Origin: a virus
Reading direction: 5' to 3' (one strand)
DNA: 64,000 nucleotides
Virus record (IMG/VR): IMGVR_UViG_3300047548_000652
Coordinates: 1 to 64,000 of that record
Each line of letters opens with the position of its first letter. Within the stretch, counting starts at the first letter, position 1. The notes under the pieces are model-generated. The model worked only from the letters and a program-made list of their open reading frames with translations. It had not been told where the DNA came from and ran no database searches. Below are positions 50,250-57,664 of this stretch, one piece after another. Position numbers and translations under genes: made by a program.

Positions 50250-50588
50250 TTAGTCCTGCACTCGACGGAACCCCTCCGGGGTATACTCACGCTGACGCCG
50301 AACATGATAAGTTCCCTTATCAAACATAATAGGCTCGTGGGTATCGTAACTACGAAGGTGCTCAAGTGCCGTGGGATCATTCACAACGAGGAAGCAATCC
50401 ATAATGGAATCAGGCAGTGAATACATCTTCACCTTCTCTGCTTCCATAACATGGTTGTGACCCGTTTCTGAGTGAGTAACAATCAACTTACCATTTTCGG
50501 GCTTTACTTCCACAACATTTGCAGGAAGTGAGTCAACACGACGAATATACACATCGCCCTGAGCACAAGTATTTTTGAATGTTCGCAT
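50250..50588 (-). CDS. Conserved phage protein of unknown function
   Basis: 112 residues. KLIVTHSETGHNHVME, YSLPDSIMDCFLVVNDPTALEHLRS and DTHEPIMFDKGTYHVRRQREYTPEG belong to a family found across many tailed phages. AAGGAG precedes the start; own promoter. Confidence 0.85.
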   Translation of the reverse strand: MRTFKNTCAQGDVYIRRVDSLPANVVEVKPENGKLIVTHSETGHNHVMEAEKVKMYSLPDSIMDCFLVVNDPTALEHLRSYDTHEPIMFDKGTYHVRRQREYTPEGFRRVQD

Positions 50589-50621
50589 TGTATAGTCTCC
50601 TTTGGTTTTCCATTATGTCTT

Positions 50622-50650
50622 ATAGTAGCATACTATTTAGTGGAAGTCAA
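50622..50650 (-). promoter_or_regulatory. Early promoter
   Basis: TTGACT, 17 bases ending TGC, TACTAT. Drives 50250-50588 and, past the terminator, possibly the QV array at 50194. Confidence 0.87.
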
Positions 50651-50818
50651 GTATAAAGTTTCATATAGTTCATTCAAACTTTGAACCCTAACATTATAAA
50701 CAAGTTGTGCTGTATCTTCTAACATCCAATGATCAAATTTTGCTTCAATATCAACATGTTCATCAAATTCTGAATGAAATTTTGGAGTAAGATATACCTT
50801 ATTCAATCTTCCAGCCAT
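50633..50818 (-). CDS. Small protein ending the first QV array
   Basis: 61 residues (MAGRLNKVYLTPKFHSEFDEH), not a QV repeat. AGGA precedes its ATG within the last codons of the preceding gene, which it overlaps by 16 bases. Confidence 0.6.
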   Translation of the reverse strand: MAGRLNKVYLTPKFHSEFDEHVDIEAKFDHWMLEDTAQLVYNVRVQSLNELYETLYLTSTK

Positions 50819-50988
50819 CGTATATCTTCCTGTAGTTGAAATTCTACTGCGGAACGAACTTGTTCGCCCACCATTATATAGACAGGGCGTGGCACACCAC
50901 CACCTACTTGATCGGCAACTTCCTCACATACTACTTCTCCAAAAAAACCGTACAAAGTTGTATAAACCTTTTTTCTCACACTATTCAT
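50803..50988 (-). CDS. QV-family mini-protein, degenerate repeat
   Basis: 61 residues. Keeps the MNSVRKKVYT opening and the 8-base junction, but the body (LYGFFGEVVCEEVADQVGGGVPRPVY...) retains only a few QV units. Either an ancestral form or a member adapting to a new role. Confidence 0.7.
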   Translation of the reverse strand: MNSVRKKVYTTLYGFFGEVVCEEVADQVGGGVPRPVYIMVGEQVRSAVEFQLQEDIRWLED

Positions 50989-51193
50989 TGATTTGATCCC
51001 AAACTTCATCCCAGATTTGATCACCAACTTGATCATAGACTTGATCCCAGACATGAATAGTGACTCTATTCCCGATTTGATCCCAGACATGAAACCTGAC
51101 CTGATCCCTAACTTGAACCATGACTTGATCCCTAATTTGAACCTCGACCTGATACCTGACTTGATCATAGACTTGATCGAACACACTATTCAT
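50981..51193 (-). CDS. QV-repeat mini-protein
   Basis: 70 residues. Opens MNSVFDQVYD, ends VWDQINE. One of the most regular members (RDQVMVQVRDQVRFHVWDQ). Confidence 0.8.
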   Translation of the reverse strand: MNSVFDQVYDQVRYQVEVQIRDQVMVQVRDQVRFHVWDQIGNRVTIHVWDQVYDQVGDQIWDEVWDQINE

Positions 51194-51350
51194 TGATTTG
51201 ATTCCTGACTTGATGCCAGACTCGATGTACGATATGACCCCGGACATGATCACTGACCTGATTATCAACTTGAATACTGACTTGTTTCCAGAGTTGGTCT
51301 GTAACTTGAATCCAGTTTTCAGTTTGGATTTGTTCTCTCACACTATTCAT
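51186..51350 (-). CDS. QV-repeat mini-protein, shortest member
   Basis: 54 residues. Opens MNSVREQIQT, ends VRNQINE. Confidence 0.78.
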   Translation of the reverse strand: MNSVREQIQTENWIQVTDQLWKQVSIQVDNQVSDHVRGHIVHRVWHQVRNQINE

Positions 51351-51519
51351 GTAACTGATTCCAGATGTGATTTCTGACTTGATTATTGACTTGATCTCGG
51401 ACTTGACCCTTGACTTGAGTCCTGACTTGATCATAAATTTGAATACAGGCTTGATGTCTGGTTTGATTCCAAACTTGAATATAAGGTTGCTCCCAAACTT
51501 GACCTTTCACACTATTCAT
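51343..51519 (-). CDS. QV-repeat mini-protein
   Basis: 58 residues. Opens MNSVKGQVWE, ends WNQLHE; the final CATGAATAG still keeps the start cassette of the next gene. Confidence 0.78.
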   Translation of the reverse strand: MNSVKGQVWEQPYIQVWNQTRHQACIQIYDQVRTQVKGQVRDQVNNQVRNHIWNQLHE

Positions 51520-51745
51520 CAATTTGATTCCAAACTTTATCCCAAGCTTGATCCTCGACTTGATCATAAACTTGATCTTGGACTTGATATATAACTTGAA
51601 TCTTAACTTGACTCCTAACTTGATTCTCGACTTTATCCCAGACTTGTTTACCAACTTGATTCTTGATTTGCATCTCAACTTGATCGTTGACTTGGCCGAC
51701 TGGAGTATATATTTGATTCCAAATTTGTTTTTTCACACTATTCAT
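51512..51745 (-). CDS. QV-repeat mini-protein
   Basis: 77 residues. Opens MNSVKKQIWN, ends VWNQIDE. Contains YTPVGQVNDQVEMQIKNQ. Confidence 0.78.
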   Translation of the reverse strand: MNSVKKQIWNQIYTPVGQVNDQVEMQIKNQVGKQVWDKVENQVRSQVKIQVIYQVQDQVYDQVEDQAWDKVWNQIDE

Positions 51746-51933
51746 TTGATCTGATTCCATACTTCATCCCAAACTTGATTCCAGACTTGATTCTTGACTT
51801 GATAACTGTTTTTATTTTCCCAACGCTGCATGATAACGGCTTGATCCCAAGCTTCATTACTTGTTTGATTTTTGACTTGATCCCTGACCTGAATATAGAG
51901 TTGAGACCCAATTTGTTTTGCCATACTATTCAT
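51742..51933 (-). CDS. QV-repeat mini-protein
   Basis: 63 residues. Opens MNSMAKQIGS, ends EVWNQIK with an ATGA junction. Carries an off-repeat insertion AVIMQRWENKNSY. Confidence 0.75.
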   Translation of the reverse strand: MNSMAKQIGSQLYIQVRDQVKNQTSNEAWDQAVIMQRWENKNSYQVKNQVWNQVWDEVWNQIK

Positions 51934-52102
51934 CGATTTGTTCTTTGATTTGAACCATTGTTTTATGTCTAATTTGTTCCCAGAATGGATCACCAACTTT
52001 AATCCAGACTTGAGCCCTGACTTGAACCAAGATTTGATTCTCGACTTGATCCCAAACTTGATCGATGACTTGATACCTGACTTGATTTTTCACACTATTC
52101 AT
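51926..52102 (-). CDS. QV-repeat mini-protein
   Basis: 58 residues. Opens MNSVKNQVRY, ends IKEQIDE. Confidence 0.78.
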   Translation of the reverse strand: MNSVKNQVRYQVIDQVWDQVENQILVQVRAQVWIKVGDPFWEQIRHKTMVQIKEQIDE

Positions 52103-52271
52103 CGATTTGATCCAAAATTTGAGCCGTAGTTTGATATCTGGCTTGTTCACAAAATTGATCACCGAATTGAGACCAGACTTGAGACCTGATTTGAATACAT
52201 ATTTCATGTCCGGTTTGATTGCAAACTTGAACAAAGATTTGATTCCAGATTTGTTTTCTCACACTATTCAT
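52095..52271 (-). CDS. QV-repeat mini-protein at head of the longest array
   Basis: 58 residues from ATG 52271 with GGAG 8 bases upstream. Opens MNSVRKQIWN, ends LDQIDE. Cys-rich for the family (four Cys). First of eight consecutive members. Confidence 0.8.
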   Translation of the reverse strand: MNSVRKQIWNQIFVQVCNQTGHEICIQIRSQVWSQFGDQFCEQARYQTTAQILDQIDE

Positions 52272-52289
52272 AATCATATCTCCATAAAA

Positions 52290-52315
52290 GTAGAGGGGGT
52301 TTATGCCCCCTCTAC
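52290..52315 (-). terminator. Terminator before the longest QV array
   Basis: gtagaggggg / ccccctctac, 10 bp with a 6-base loop, followed by TTTTATGGAG on the minus strand. Array expression would need readthrough or an unseen promoter. Confidence 0.88.
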
Positions 52316-52329
52316 CGGCACTCCCAAGA

Positions 52330-53202
52330 TTAGGTTCGGATTTCAGGTTTCAGGAAACTATCCTTATCAAACCCAAAAGTCCAAGCATTGGCATCCAGAG
52401 CAGTCTTCATATCAGGCGGAACAGGCAACGCAAACTCTCGACCCGTACCACACATAACACGCAGGAACTTCTCCTTACCAATCTCAGGAATTTCTACCTC
52501 AAGCAGTGTACCAATTTCAGGGTCTTCATCTTCATCAAGAACCTGAGCATCAAGGGCCTTGAGAATCTTGTTCCAACCAAGGATTTCACAGGCACAACGA
52601 CGCTGTTCAATGTTTTCCCAAGTTAGAGCAATCTCAGGATTCAACTTTTCCTTGTTCTCAATCCACTCGGCAGGAATGCGAGTACCGTGCCAAGCATAGA
52701 CGCAGAAGCCATCACGGTAACGAATCGCTGGACCATCTTCACAGTGAAGTCGGTTCTGATCATCAAACTTGATGCGTTCTGGCCGATCCTGAAACACAAC
52801 CAGATCATCATAGACATTGAGCCAACCACAATGTTTGGCCAGTTCAATGAGACCATTCAACTTATTGCAGCATTCCAGACCGACCACATCACGGAAGTAG
52901 GCATAGAAGGCCAGCCAATAGGCATCGTGAGCACCATAAATCATTTCATTATAGATTTCACGCTTGGTTCGCTTTGGATCAATCTCCTGAATGATACGAA
53001 TAGCATCCATAGGACCCTTGGCCGTGAGGAACTTTGTGGGTAGAGGCAAACCAACAAGTTCATATGCCATACACACAGCATCCTTGGCCTTTTCAAAATC
53101 AACAGGTTCGGTGGATAGACCGATATCAATCCAAGTATCACGGTATTCACCAAACTTGGCCTTCTGTTCTTCAGTGAGTGCTTCAATCTTCTTAGTCGTC
53201 AT
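52330..53202 (-). CDS. DUF6745-like protein
   Basis: 290 residues from ATG 53202 (MTTKKIEALTEEQKAKF), with GAGGA upstream; an ATG at 53217 is the alternative. The core NRLHCEDGPAIRYRDGFCVYAWHGTRIPAEWI is the DUF6745 pattern seen in phages and bacteria. Unknown function; strong promoter and terminator suggest an abundant early product. Confidence 0.8.
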   Translation of the reverse strand: MTTKKIEALTEEQKAKFGEYRDTWIDIGLSTEPVDFEKAKDAVCMAYELVGLPLPTKFLTAKGPMDAIRIIQEIDPKRTKREIYNEMIYGAHDAYWLAFYAYFRDVVGLECCNKLNGLIELAKHCGWLNVYDDLVVFQDRPERIKFDDQNRLHCEDGPAIRYRDGFCVYAWHGTRIPAEWIENKEKLNPEIALTWENIEQRRCACEILGWNKILKALDAQVLDEDEDPEIGTLLEVEIPEIGKEKFLRVMCGTGREFALPVPPDMKTALDANAWTFGFDKDSFLKPEIRT

Positions 53203-53237
53203 TGTATAAGTCCTCATTGGTTTCGCATTATGTTTCT

Positions 53238-53266
53238 ACTATAGCATAGGTAAAAAGGAAAGTCAA
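53238..53266 (-). promoter_or_regulatory. Early promoter
   Basis: TTGACT, 17 bases ending TGC, TATAGT. Drives 52330-53202. Confidence 0.88.
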
Positions 53267-53275
53267 GCGTGATTT

Positions 53276-53461
53276 TTAGTCATAGATTTCATCTACAAGT
53301 CTATCTACAATTTTGTCGTGAACTTCAAAAATTTTATTTTCCAGTGGGCGTTCAATATCTCTCCACACAATATTATTAATCTTTATATCCACTTGAGATT
53401 CAATTTTAGATGCAACTTCAGCATGACCTTTATGATATATTTGTCTATCAACAGATTTCAT
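53276..53461 (-). CDS. QV-family mini-protein, diverged
   Basis: 61 residues. Opens MKSVDRQIYH and ends VDRLVDEIYD; the body has lost the strict repeat (ESQVDIKINNIVWRDI). ATGA overlap with the QV gene upstream. Last gene of its operon. Confidence 0.65.
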   Translation of the reverse strand: MKSVDRQIYHKGHAEVASKIESQVDIKINNIVWRDIERPLENKIFEVHDKIVDRLVDEIYD

Positions 53462-53631
53462 TTGGTTTCATCCCAGATTTGATCTTGGGTCAATCCGTTA
53501 ACTTGAATAGCCATTTGACCCCAGACTTGATTCTGGCATTCAGCCTGAACTTGAAATGTGGTTTGATATTCAGTTTGATCGGTGACTTGAACCATAGGTT
53601 CACTTCTGATTTGTTTTCTCACACTATTCAT
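53458..53631 (-). CDS. QV-repeat mini-protein
   Basis: 57 residues. Opens MNSVRKQIRS, ends IWDETK. ATGA overlaps on both sides. Confidence 0.77.
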   Translation of the reverse strand: MNSVRKQIRSEPMVQVTDQTEYQTTFQVQAECQNQVWGQMAIQVNGLTQDQIWDETK

Positions 53632-53801
53632 TTAGTTTCATCCCAGACTTGATTACTGACTTGAGTAATGGCTTGAGCCAAGTTTTGATCCCTGATTTGG
53701 TCCCATAATTGATCCCAGACTTGATCGCTGACTTTATCCCAAACTTGGTCACTGACTTGAATATAAACTTTATTCCAGATGTGTTTTCTCACACTATTCA
53801 T
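53628..53801 (-). CDS. QV-repeat mini-protein
   Basis: 57 residues. Opens MNSVRKHIWN, ends VWDETK. Its start overlaps the last codons (KNE-stop) of an unrelated gene by 8 bases. Confidence 0.78.
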   Translation of the reverse strand: MNSVRKHIWNKVYIQVSDQVWDKVSDQVWDQLWDQIRDQNLAQAITQVSNQVWDETK

Positions 53802-53973
53802 TTTTGTATCCAACAACATCACAAATATCCTCAATAAGATCATAGGCATTTTCAATAACCCGATCACATTGGCCTATTGTTTCAGGGCAAGATATACGCT
53901 GATTCTCAATAAACTTTTCACAAACAACCCAAAGTTTTTTGAGCCGTTCTATATCAATCTCCTGATGTGCCAT
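53794..53973 (-). CDS. Small helical protein
   Basis: 59 residues from ATG 53973 (MAHQEIDIERLKKLWVVCEK), with GGAGG upstream. Ends VVGYKNE; the last codons form the ATGAATAG start cassette of a QV gene. Unknown function. Confidence 0.65.
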   Translation of the reverse strand: MAHQEIDIERLKKLWVVCEKFIENQRISCPETIGQCDRVIENAYDLIEDICDVVGYKNE

Positions 53974-54151
53974 TCCATCCTCCGTCCTTATATACTTTAT
54001 TTCGCTCACAGGAAATCTTCATTAGTTCGTCTGCCAGAGCATCCAAGGCATTACGAACACAAAGTTCCATCTCTGTTATTTTTTCTGGCTTCAAATCCAT
54101 CCTACCGACGACACGACGAATGGCAAGTTCAACTACTTCAAAATCATTCAT
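53954..54151 (-). CDS. Small helical protein
   Basis: 65 residues (MNDFEVVELAIRRVVGRMD ... RNALDALADELMKIS). ATGA junction with the QV gene upstream and a 20-base overlap with the next gene. Unknown function. Confidence 0.65.
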   Translation of the reverse strand: MNDFEVVELAIRRVVGRMDLKPEKITEMELCVRNALDALADELMKISCERNKVYKDGGWNGTSGD

Positions 54152-54333
54152 TTGGTTTCATCCAAAAGTTGGTTACTGACTTGATTTCTGATTTGAACCC
54201 AGACTTGATCACAGACTTGAACCCAGACTTGATCCATAACTTGTTCATAGATTTGATTACTGGCTTGATTATAGACTTGATCACAGACTTGATCCCGGAC
54301 TTGATCACAGACTTGTTTGCTCAAACTATTCAT
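54148..54333 (-). CDS. QV-repeat mini-protein
   Basis: 61 residues. Opens MNSLSKQVCD, ends LLDETK. Inserted singly between two ordinary genes with overlapping junctions at both ends. Confidence 0.78.
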   Translation of the reverse strand: MNSLSKQVCDQVRDQVCDQVYNQASNQIYEQVMDQVWVQVCDQVWVQIRNQVSNQLLDETK

Positions 54334-54601
54334 TTGACTTGATCCTGTTATACAAGCGTTTCAACTTATTCAACTCTGGGTGTTTATGTATCCACATACC
54401 TGTATCTGTTTCAAACTTGGTTTGAAAAAACTTATCCAGTTTTGGATTGTCTGTTTTGATATCTGGTCTAATCTTACGAGACATTTCATCATATTTGGCA
54501 TCACTGATTATAGAATCATTCTCAAACTCATATGAGTATGCCGCAACAGAAAGAATGATCCTGTTGCGGCGTTCTATCTCTATTTCGCTTCCCCAAGACA
54601 T
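54326..54601 (-). CDS. Phage protein resembling the NAD-dependent DNA ligase Ia region
   Basis: 91 residues. AAYSYEFENDSIISDAKYDEMSRKI recalls the Ia domain of NAD-dependent ligases (AYY...ISDAEYD), present here without the catalytic domain, as in other phages. Ends KSNE, forming the start cassette of the QV gene downstream. Confidence 0.65.
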   Translation of the reverse strand: MSWGSEIEIERRNRIILSVAAYSYEFENDSIISDAKYDEMSRKIRPDIKTDNPKLDKFFQTKFETDTGMWIHKHPELNKLKRLYNRIKSNE

Positions 54602-54873
54602 TAGAAGTCATCATCCAATGGTTTTGGTTCTACTGTTTCGCCCTTATATGATTCAGCAAGTGCCTTTTTTGCCATCTTCATATGATCGTCTCGCTGCCAC
54701 TGAACCTTATCGTGGGATAGTTCAACATAATCATTTGCGATGTAGCGAAGTGTTGCCCGAAGTCGTTCAATCTCATCATTGGCTGATTCAAGTTCCATTT
54801 TTTTATCACAATATGCTTGCCACAGCATAAGTTGTGATTCTTGGGCAATATCTTCTATTGATTTGTTAGTCAT
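54601..54873 (-). CDS. Coiled-coil phage protein
   Basis: 90 residues from ATG 54873 (MTNKSIEDIAQESQLMLW), with AGGA upstream. Coiled-coil core MELESANDEIERLRATLRYI. TAATG junction with the next gene. Confidence 0.65.
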   Translation of the reverse strand: MTNKSIEDIAQESQLMLWQAYCDKKMELESANDEIERLRATLRYIANDYVELSHDKVQWQRDDHMKMAKKALAESYKGETVEPKPLDDDF

Positions 54874-55115
54874 TGTCCCATCCTTTCGGGGGAAGAAATC
54901 CAACCAAGTTCTGTTATGCGTTCTTTTAGTTTTTCATTTTCAGCACGCAAGCGTTCAATCTCATCAATGGCATCATAGACACATTTTGCTTCTGTATAGG
55001 CACCCGTTATATCGCTGCACTCTGCGTATGCTTTCAGCCGTTCAACAACATCAGTCACTATAGACCTACCTACATTTGTGCCGGACATAATAAGATTCAA
55101 TGGACCTTTTTTCAT
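54870..55115 (-). CDS. Coiled-coil phage protein
   Basis: 81 residues. AIDEIERLRAENEKLKERITEL is a clear coiled coil and shares EIERLRA with the gene downstream, suggesting an old duplication. ATGA junctions on both sides. Confidence 0.65.
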   Translation of the reverse strand: MKKGPLNLIMSGTNVGRSIVTDVVERLKAYAECSDITGAYTEAKCVYDAIDEIERLRAENEKLKERITELGWISSPERMGQ

Positions 55116-55336
55116 ATCACACTTTCCTTTGAGCCGTAAGCCTCATTGATATTTGCTAATATATCATTGATTTGCTGCTTTGTCAAGCCCGTATATTTTT
55201 TACCATCATACCCATTTTTGTAAAGGGTGTATGTACCATAATCTTCCTTGATGATCAAAAAGTCCATCAAATAGATGGTACTTGAATGAAGTTCTTCAAA
55301 ACGATCTCGGTCAATGATCATCATATTATTCAACAT
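55112..55336 (-). CDS. Small phage protein of unknown function
   Basis: 74 residues (MLNNMMIIDRDRFEELHSS ... YTGLTKQQINDILANIN). GGAAAG precedes the ATG. Confidence 0.6.
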   Translation of the reverse strand: MLNNMMIIDRDRFEELHSSTIYLMDFLIIKEDYGTYTLYKNGYDGKKYTGLTKQQINDILANINEAYGSKESVI

Positions 55337-55337
55337 A

Positions 55338-55718
55338 TCACACTTTCCTTCCCAGGGATTCTACATCAGCACCATCGGTTATGTATTGGTAACTGCCCTT
55401 GTTGCAAATTGGGGCAATCTTTTTCTTCTTGCGTTCTGTCTCGGCAATCACTTCTTCACTTTCATTGCGACCAGACTTCCACTTGTAGTCATCAATACTA
55501 CGCTTGAAGCCATTACCAGGGATGCTGTTAGAAATAGGGGCAACATTTTTGTTCTCCACTTTTAATGATTGAAACTCAACACAAGACTTTTTGTTAGGTC
55601 CAGTATAGCCCACTGACCGTAGAAAAGCAAGATGTTTCTTTTGTGCTTCTGTTTGTACTTTAGTCTTAGGCTGCTTTTTTTTCTTGGGTGGGCGGTTGCT
55701 TACATAAAATATGGCCAT
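55338..55718 (-). CDS. Conserved phage protein of unknown function
   Basis: 126 residues, basic N-terminus (RPPKKKKQPKTKVQTEAQKKH). APISNSIPGNGFKRSIDDYKWKSG and IAPICNKGSYQYITDG form a pattern shared by many phages. GGGAG seven bases upstream. First gene of an eleven-gene operon that ends in three QV-family genes. Confidence 0.75.
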   Translation of the reverse strand: MAIFYVSNRPPKKKKQPKTKVQTEAQKKHLAFLRSVGYTGPNKKSCVEFQSLKVENKNVAPISNSIPGNGFKRSIDDYKWKSGRNESEEVIAETERKKKKIAPICNKGSYQYITDGADVESLGRKV

Positions 55719-55750
55719 AACGGCACTCCCATTTTTGGGTCACTAAATTT

Positions 55751-55779
55751 ATAGTACTACAATATACCGCAGAAGTCAA
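55751..55779 (-). promoter_or_regulatory. Early promoter
   Basis: TTGACT, 17-base spacer, TACTAT. Reads the operon 55718-53276. Confidence 0.85.
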
Positions 55780-55791
55780 GCTCGTATGTTA

Positions 55792-55799
55792 TATAAATA
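55792..55799 (+). promoter_or_regulatory. T4-type late promoter, plus strand
   Basis: TATAAATA, 65 bases upstream of the homing endonuclease ATG. The only plus-strand copy noticed. Confidence 0.7.
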
Positions 55800-55863
55800 A
55801 CAATGTGGTTCACGAGATTGCCGTCTCCAACCACTCTAACACCTTACGAGGAGGTACCAGCAT
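55800..55863 (+). promoter_or_regulatory. Structured leader with strong ribosome-binding site
   Basis: GTGGTT/AACCAC with an inner GAGA/TCTC pair forms a hairpin, followed by AGGAGG nine bases before the ATG. Late promoter plus leader hairpin is the arrangement known for the T4 intron nuclease I-TevI. Confidence 0.55.
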
Positions 55864-56457
55864 ATGTCTATTTATACCCCATCATTAGAATATTATGTTT
55901 ATGCTTATCTAGGAATAGATGGCAAGCCTTATTATATTGGCAAAGGTAAAGGTTATAGGGCTTGGAGCAAACATAAGAAAATTATAGTTCCCGAGGACAG
56001 GAAAAGGATTGTCATTTGCGAATCTAATCTAACGGAAGTTGGTGCGTTTGCTTTGGAAAGAAGGCTTATTCGTTGGTATGGTAGAAAAAATAATGGCACA
56101 GGAATATTGAGAAATATGACTGATGGTGGAGAGGGTTTATCTGGTTTAGTATTTACTGAAGAATTAAGAATAAAAATTAGTGAAAGAACATCTGGTGAAA
56201 ACCATCATCTCTTTGGTAAGAAGCATAGCGAAGAAACAAAAGAGAAAATAAGACAATCCAGACTAGGTAAAAAACATAGCGAAGAATCTAAACAAAAAAT
56301 GAGTGAAGAAAGAAAAGGTATAAATAACCCCTTCTTTGGTAAGAAACATAGTGATGAAGTTAAACAAATAGTAAGTCTAACAAATAAGAACAAAGTTAGA
56401 ACAGAAGAAACAAAAAGAAAAATCAGTATGACAAAAAAGGCTATGCGGCAATTTTAG
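55864..56457 (+). CDS. GIY-YIG homing endonuclease with NUMOD3 repeats
   Basis: 197 residues. Catalytic domain YYVYAYLGIDGKPYYIGKG ... EVGAFALERRLIRWYGR with Arg and Glu of the family; the C-terminal half has NUMOD3-type DNA-binding motifs (HHLFGKKHSEETKEKIRQSRLG and three more). On the opposite strand to all its neighbours, with its own late promoter. Free-standing mobile gene. Confidence 0.92.
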   Translation: MSIYTPSLEYYVYAYLGIDGKPYYIGKGKGYRAWSKHKKIIVPEDRKRIVICESNLTEVGAFALERRLIRWYGRKNNGTGILRNMTDGGEGLSGLVFTEELRIKISERTSGENHHLFGKKHSEETKEKIRQSRLGKKHSEESKQKMSEERKGINNPFFGKKHSDEVKQIVSLTNKNKVRTEETKRKISMTKKAMRQF

Positions 56458-56683
56458 ATTGCTCTTGCAATATGCATTTCCAAGTTTGGGTTTTTTCATC
56501 CCATCTATAATTCAACTGTATCCATTCTACAAGTTGCTTATTATTAAGATTTCTAAAATCATAATTATTATCTCTTTTTATATTGAGATAAAAGGAAATA
56601 CAGATGCCTAACAACTTCTGTTGGTCAAGTAACAAAAATCTATGGATGGCTTCATCCATAGATACAGCATTCGTGTTTTCCAA
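56441..56683 (-). CDS. Small phage protein, possible TTG start
   Basis: 80 residues if it starts at TTG 56683 (MENTNAVSMDEAIHRF); ATG 56659 is an alternative. C-terminal LVEWIQLNYRWDEKTQTW. Its 3' end overlaps the convergent endonuclease gene by 17 bases. A TATAAATA lies upstream at 56717-56724. Confidence 0.6.
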   Translation of the reverse strand: MENTNAVSMDEAIHRFLLLDQQKLLGICISFYLNIKRDNNYDFRNLNNKQLVEWIQLNYRWDEKTQTWKCILQEQSKIAA

Positions 56684-56716
56684 TTCAAGTAGACCCCCAA
56701 TGAGTTGTTGAGAATG

Positions 56717-56724
56717 TATTTATA
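56717..56724 (-). promoter_or_regulatory. T4-type late promoter
   Basis: TATAAATA on the minus strand, 34-41 bp upstream of the 56441-56683 gene and just after the stop of the preceding gene. Confidence 0.6.
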
Positions 56725-56728
56725 ATAC

Positions 56729-56851
56729 TTACCCGTTATAGGTTCCTAATGAAATTGTGCCGATGTATTTCCACTCACCATCAATATATTGCTCAAGTAT
56801 CGTTCCACCAAAATAATCTGTGTTGATTCTTACTTCCATTTCTTTTGGCAT
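56729..56851 (-). CDS. 40-residue protein
   Basis: MPKEMEVRINTDYFGGTI ... IGTISLGTYNG. Compact beta-like peptide immediately downstream of 56855-57193 with a 3-base gap. Function unknown. Confidence 0.6.
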   Translation of the reverse strand: MPKEMEVRINTDYFGGTILEQYIDGEWKYIGTISLGTYNG

Positions 56852-56854
56852 ATT

Positions 56855-57193
56855 TCATCTTTCAAACTTCTTTTTCAGCCGTTCGTATTCAGCCCGTTCT
56901 TTTTCTTCAGCAATTTTCTTATCTGCTTTTTTCTTGGACATTTCTTCATTCAGCATCTTCAATCTTTTATTATATTCCTTATCAGTCTCAATCCTATCAC
57001 CTAACAAATAAAGCCGTTCTACATCTTCATATCGTAATAGAATCATATCCAATCGTAAATTTTTATAACCGTTTTCAGTATAAATTTTGGAAAGATTTGA
57101 TAACATTTCTATTGCTTCATTCAAAGCATAACTATGCAAGTCTATATGAATAAGTTGATCTGTCACATAAATTTTTTCTATTGTTTTCATCAT
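56855..57193 (-). CDS. Coiled-coil protein of unknown function
   Basis: 112 residues. N-terminal half alpha/beta (KIYVTDQLIHIDLHSYALNEAIEML), C-terminal half a charged coiled coil (EEMSKKKADKKIAEEKERAEY). ATGA junction with the upstream gene; the second codon is also ATG. Confidence 0.65.
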   Translation of the reverse strand: MMKTIEKIYVTDQLIHIDLHSYALNEAIEMLSNLSKIYTENGYKNLRLDMILLRYEDVERLYLLGDRIETDKEYNKRLKMLNEEMSKKKADKKIAEEKERAEYERLKKKFER

Positions 57194-57327
57194 CTACAAA
57201 TCTCACCCACAAACTTGTTGTCTTCACACACAAGACCATCTTCTATGTTATAGACTGAATATAGCATACAGCCGATAACAAGGCAAGAGATAATCGCCAT
57301 ATAGATTGTGAAAAATTTCTGTGTCAT
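57190..57327 (-). CDS. 45-residue membrane protein
   Basis: MTQKFFTIYMAIISCLVIGC gives one membrane helix; the short tail has two more Cys (VCEDNKFVGEICR). ATGA overlaps on both sides. A weak internal promoter (TTGCCT, 17, TATATT at 57258-57286) may serve the next gene. Confidence 0.65.
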   Translation of the reverse strand: MTQKFFTIYMAIISCLVIGCMLYSVYNIEDGLVCEDNKFVGEICR

Positions 57328-57638
57328 GCCTTGAACCATACATCATTTGTATATGTGACTACATTTTCACTACCATCGTATTCTTCAATACGGAACATTG
57401 TGCTTTCTGGCAACCATTCAATAGTAATTTGTTCAATACCCCCAACATATGTATCTGGGTATCGTTCTTCTGCCAGAGCATATAGATCACGTTCATTCAT
57501 ACCATTCAATACTGCCTCAACAATCACAGGATCAAAAAGCATTTCTGGTTGTGCGGTATTCCAAGAATACCAACCAGCACCATATCCGGGTGAATAGAGC
57601 ACTGCCACCATTCCGTCTTTACGATATTTGGGATACAT
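57324..57638 (-). CDS. Conserved phage protein of unknown function
   Basis: 104 residues from ATG 57638 (MYPKYRKDGMVAVLYSPGYGAGWYSWN), with AAGGAG upstream. LFDPVIVEAVLNG and YVGGIEQITIEWLPESTMFRIEEYDG are typical of a widely shared phage family. Confidence 0.8.
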   Translation of the reverse strand: MYPKYRKDGMVAVLYSPGYGAGWYSWNTAQPEMLFDPVIVEAVLNGMNERDLYALAEERYPDTYVGGIEQITIEWLPESTMFRIEEYDGSENVVTYTNDVWFKA

Positions 57639-57664
57639 TTTTGTCTCCTTAGTTGAAAGCATGT

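Noticed and set aside
47525-54342. Plus-strand frames reading DLIPDLIPD and minus-strand frames reading SGIKSGIKS
   Set aside because: They are alternative readings of the same 12-bp QV unit; they lack the conserved ATGAATAG start cassette, ribosome-binding sites and consistent ends.
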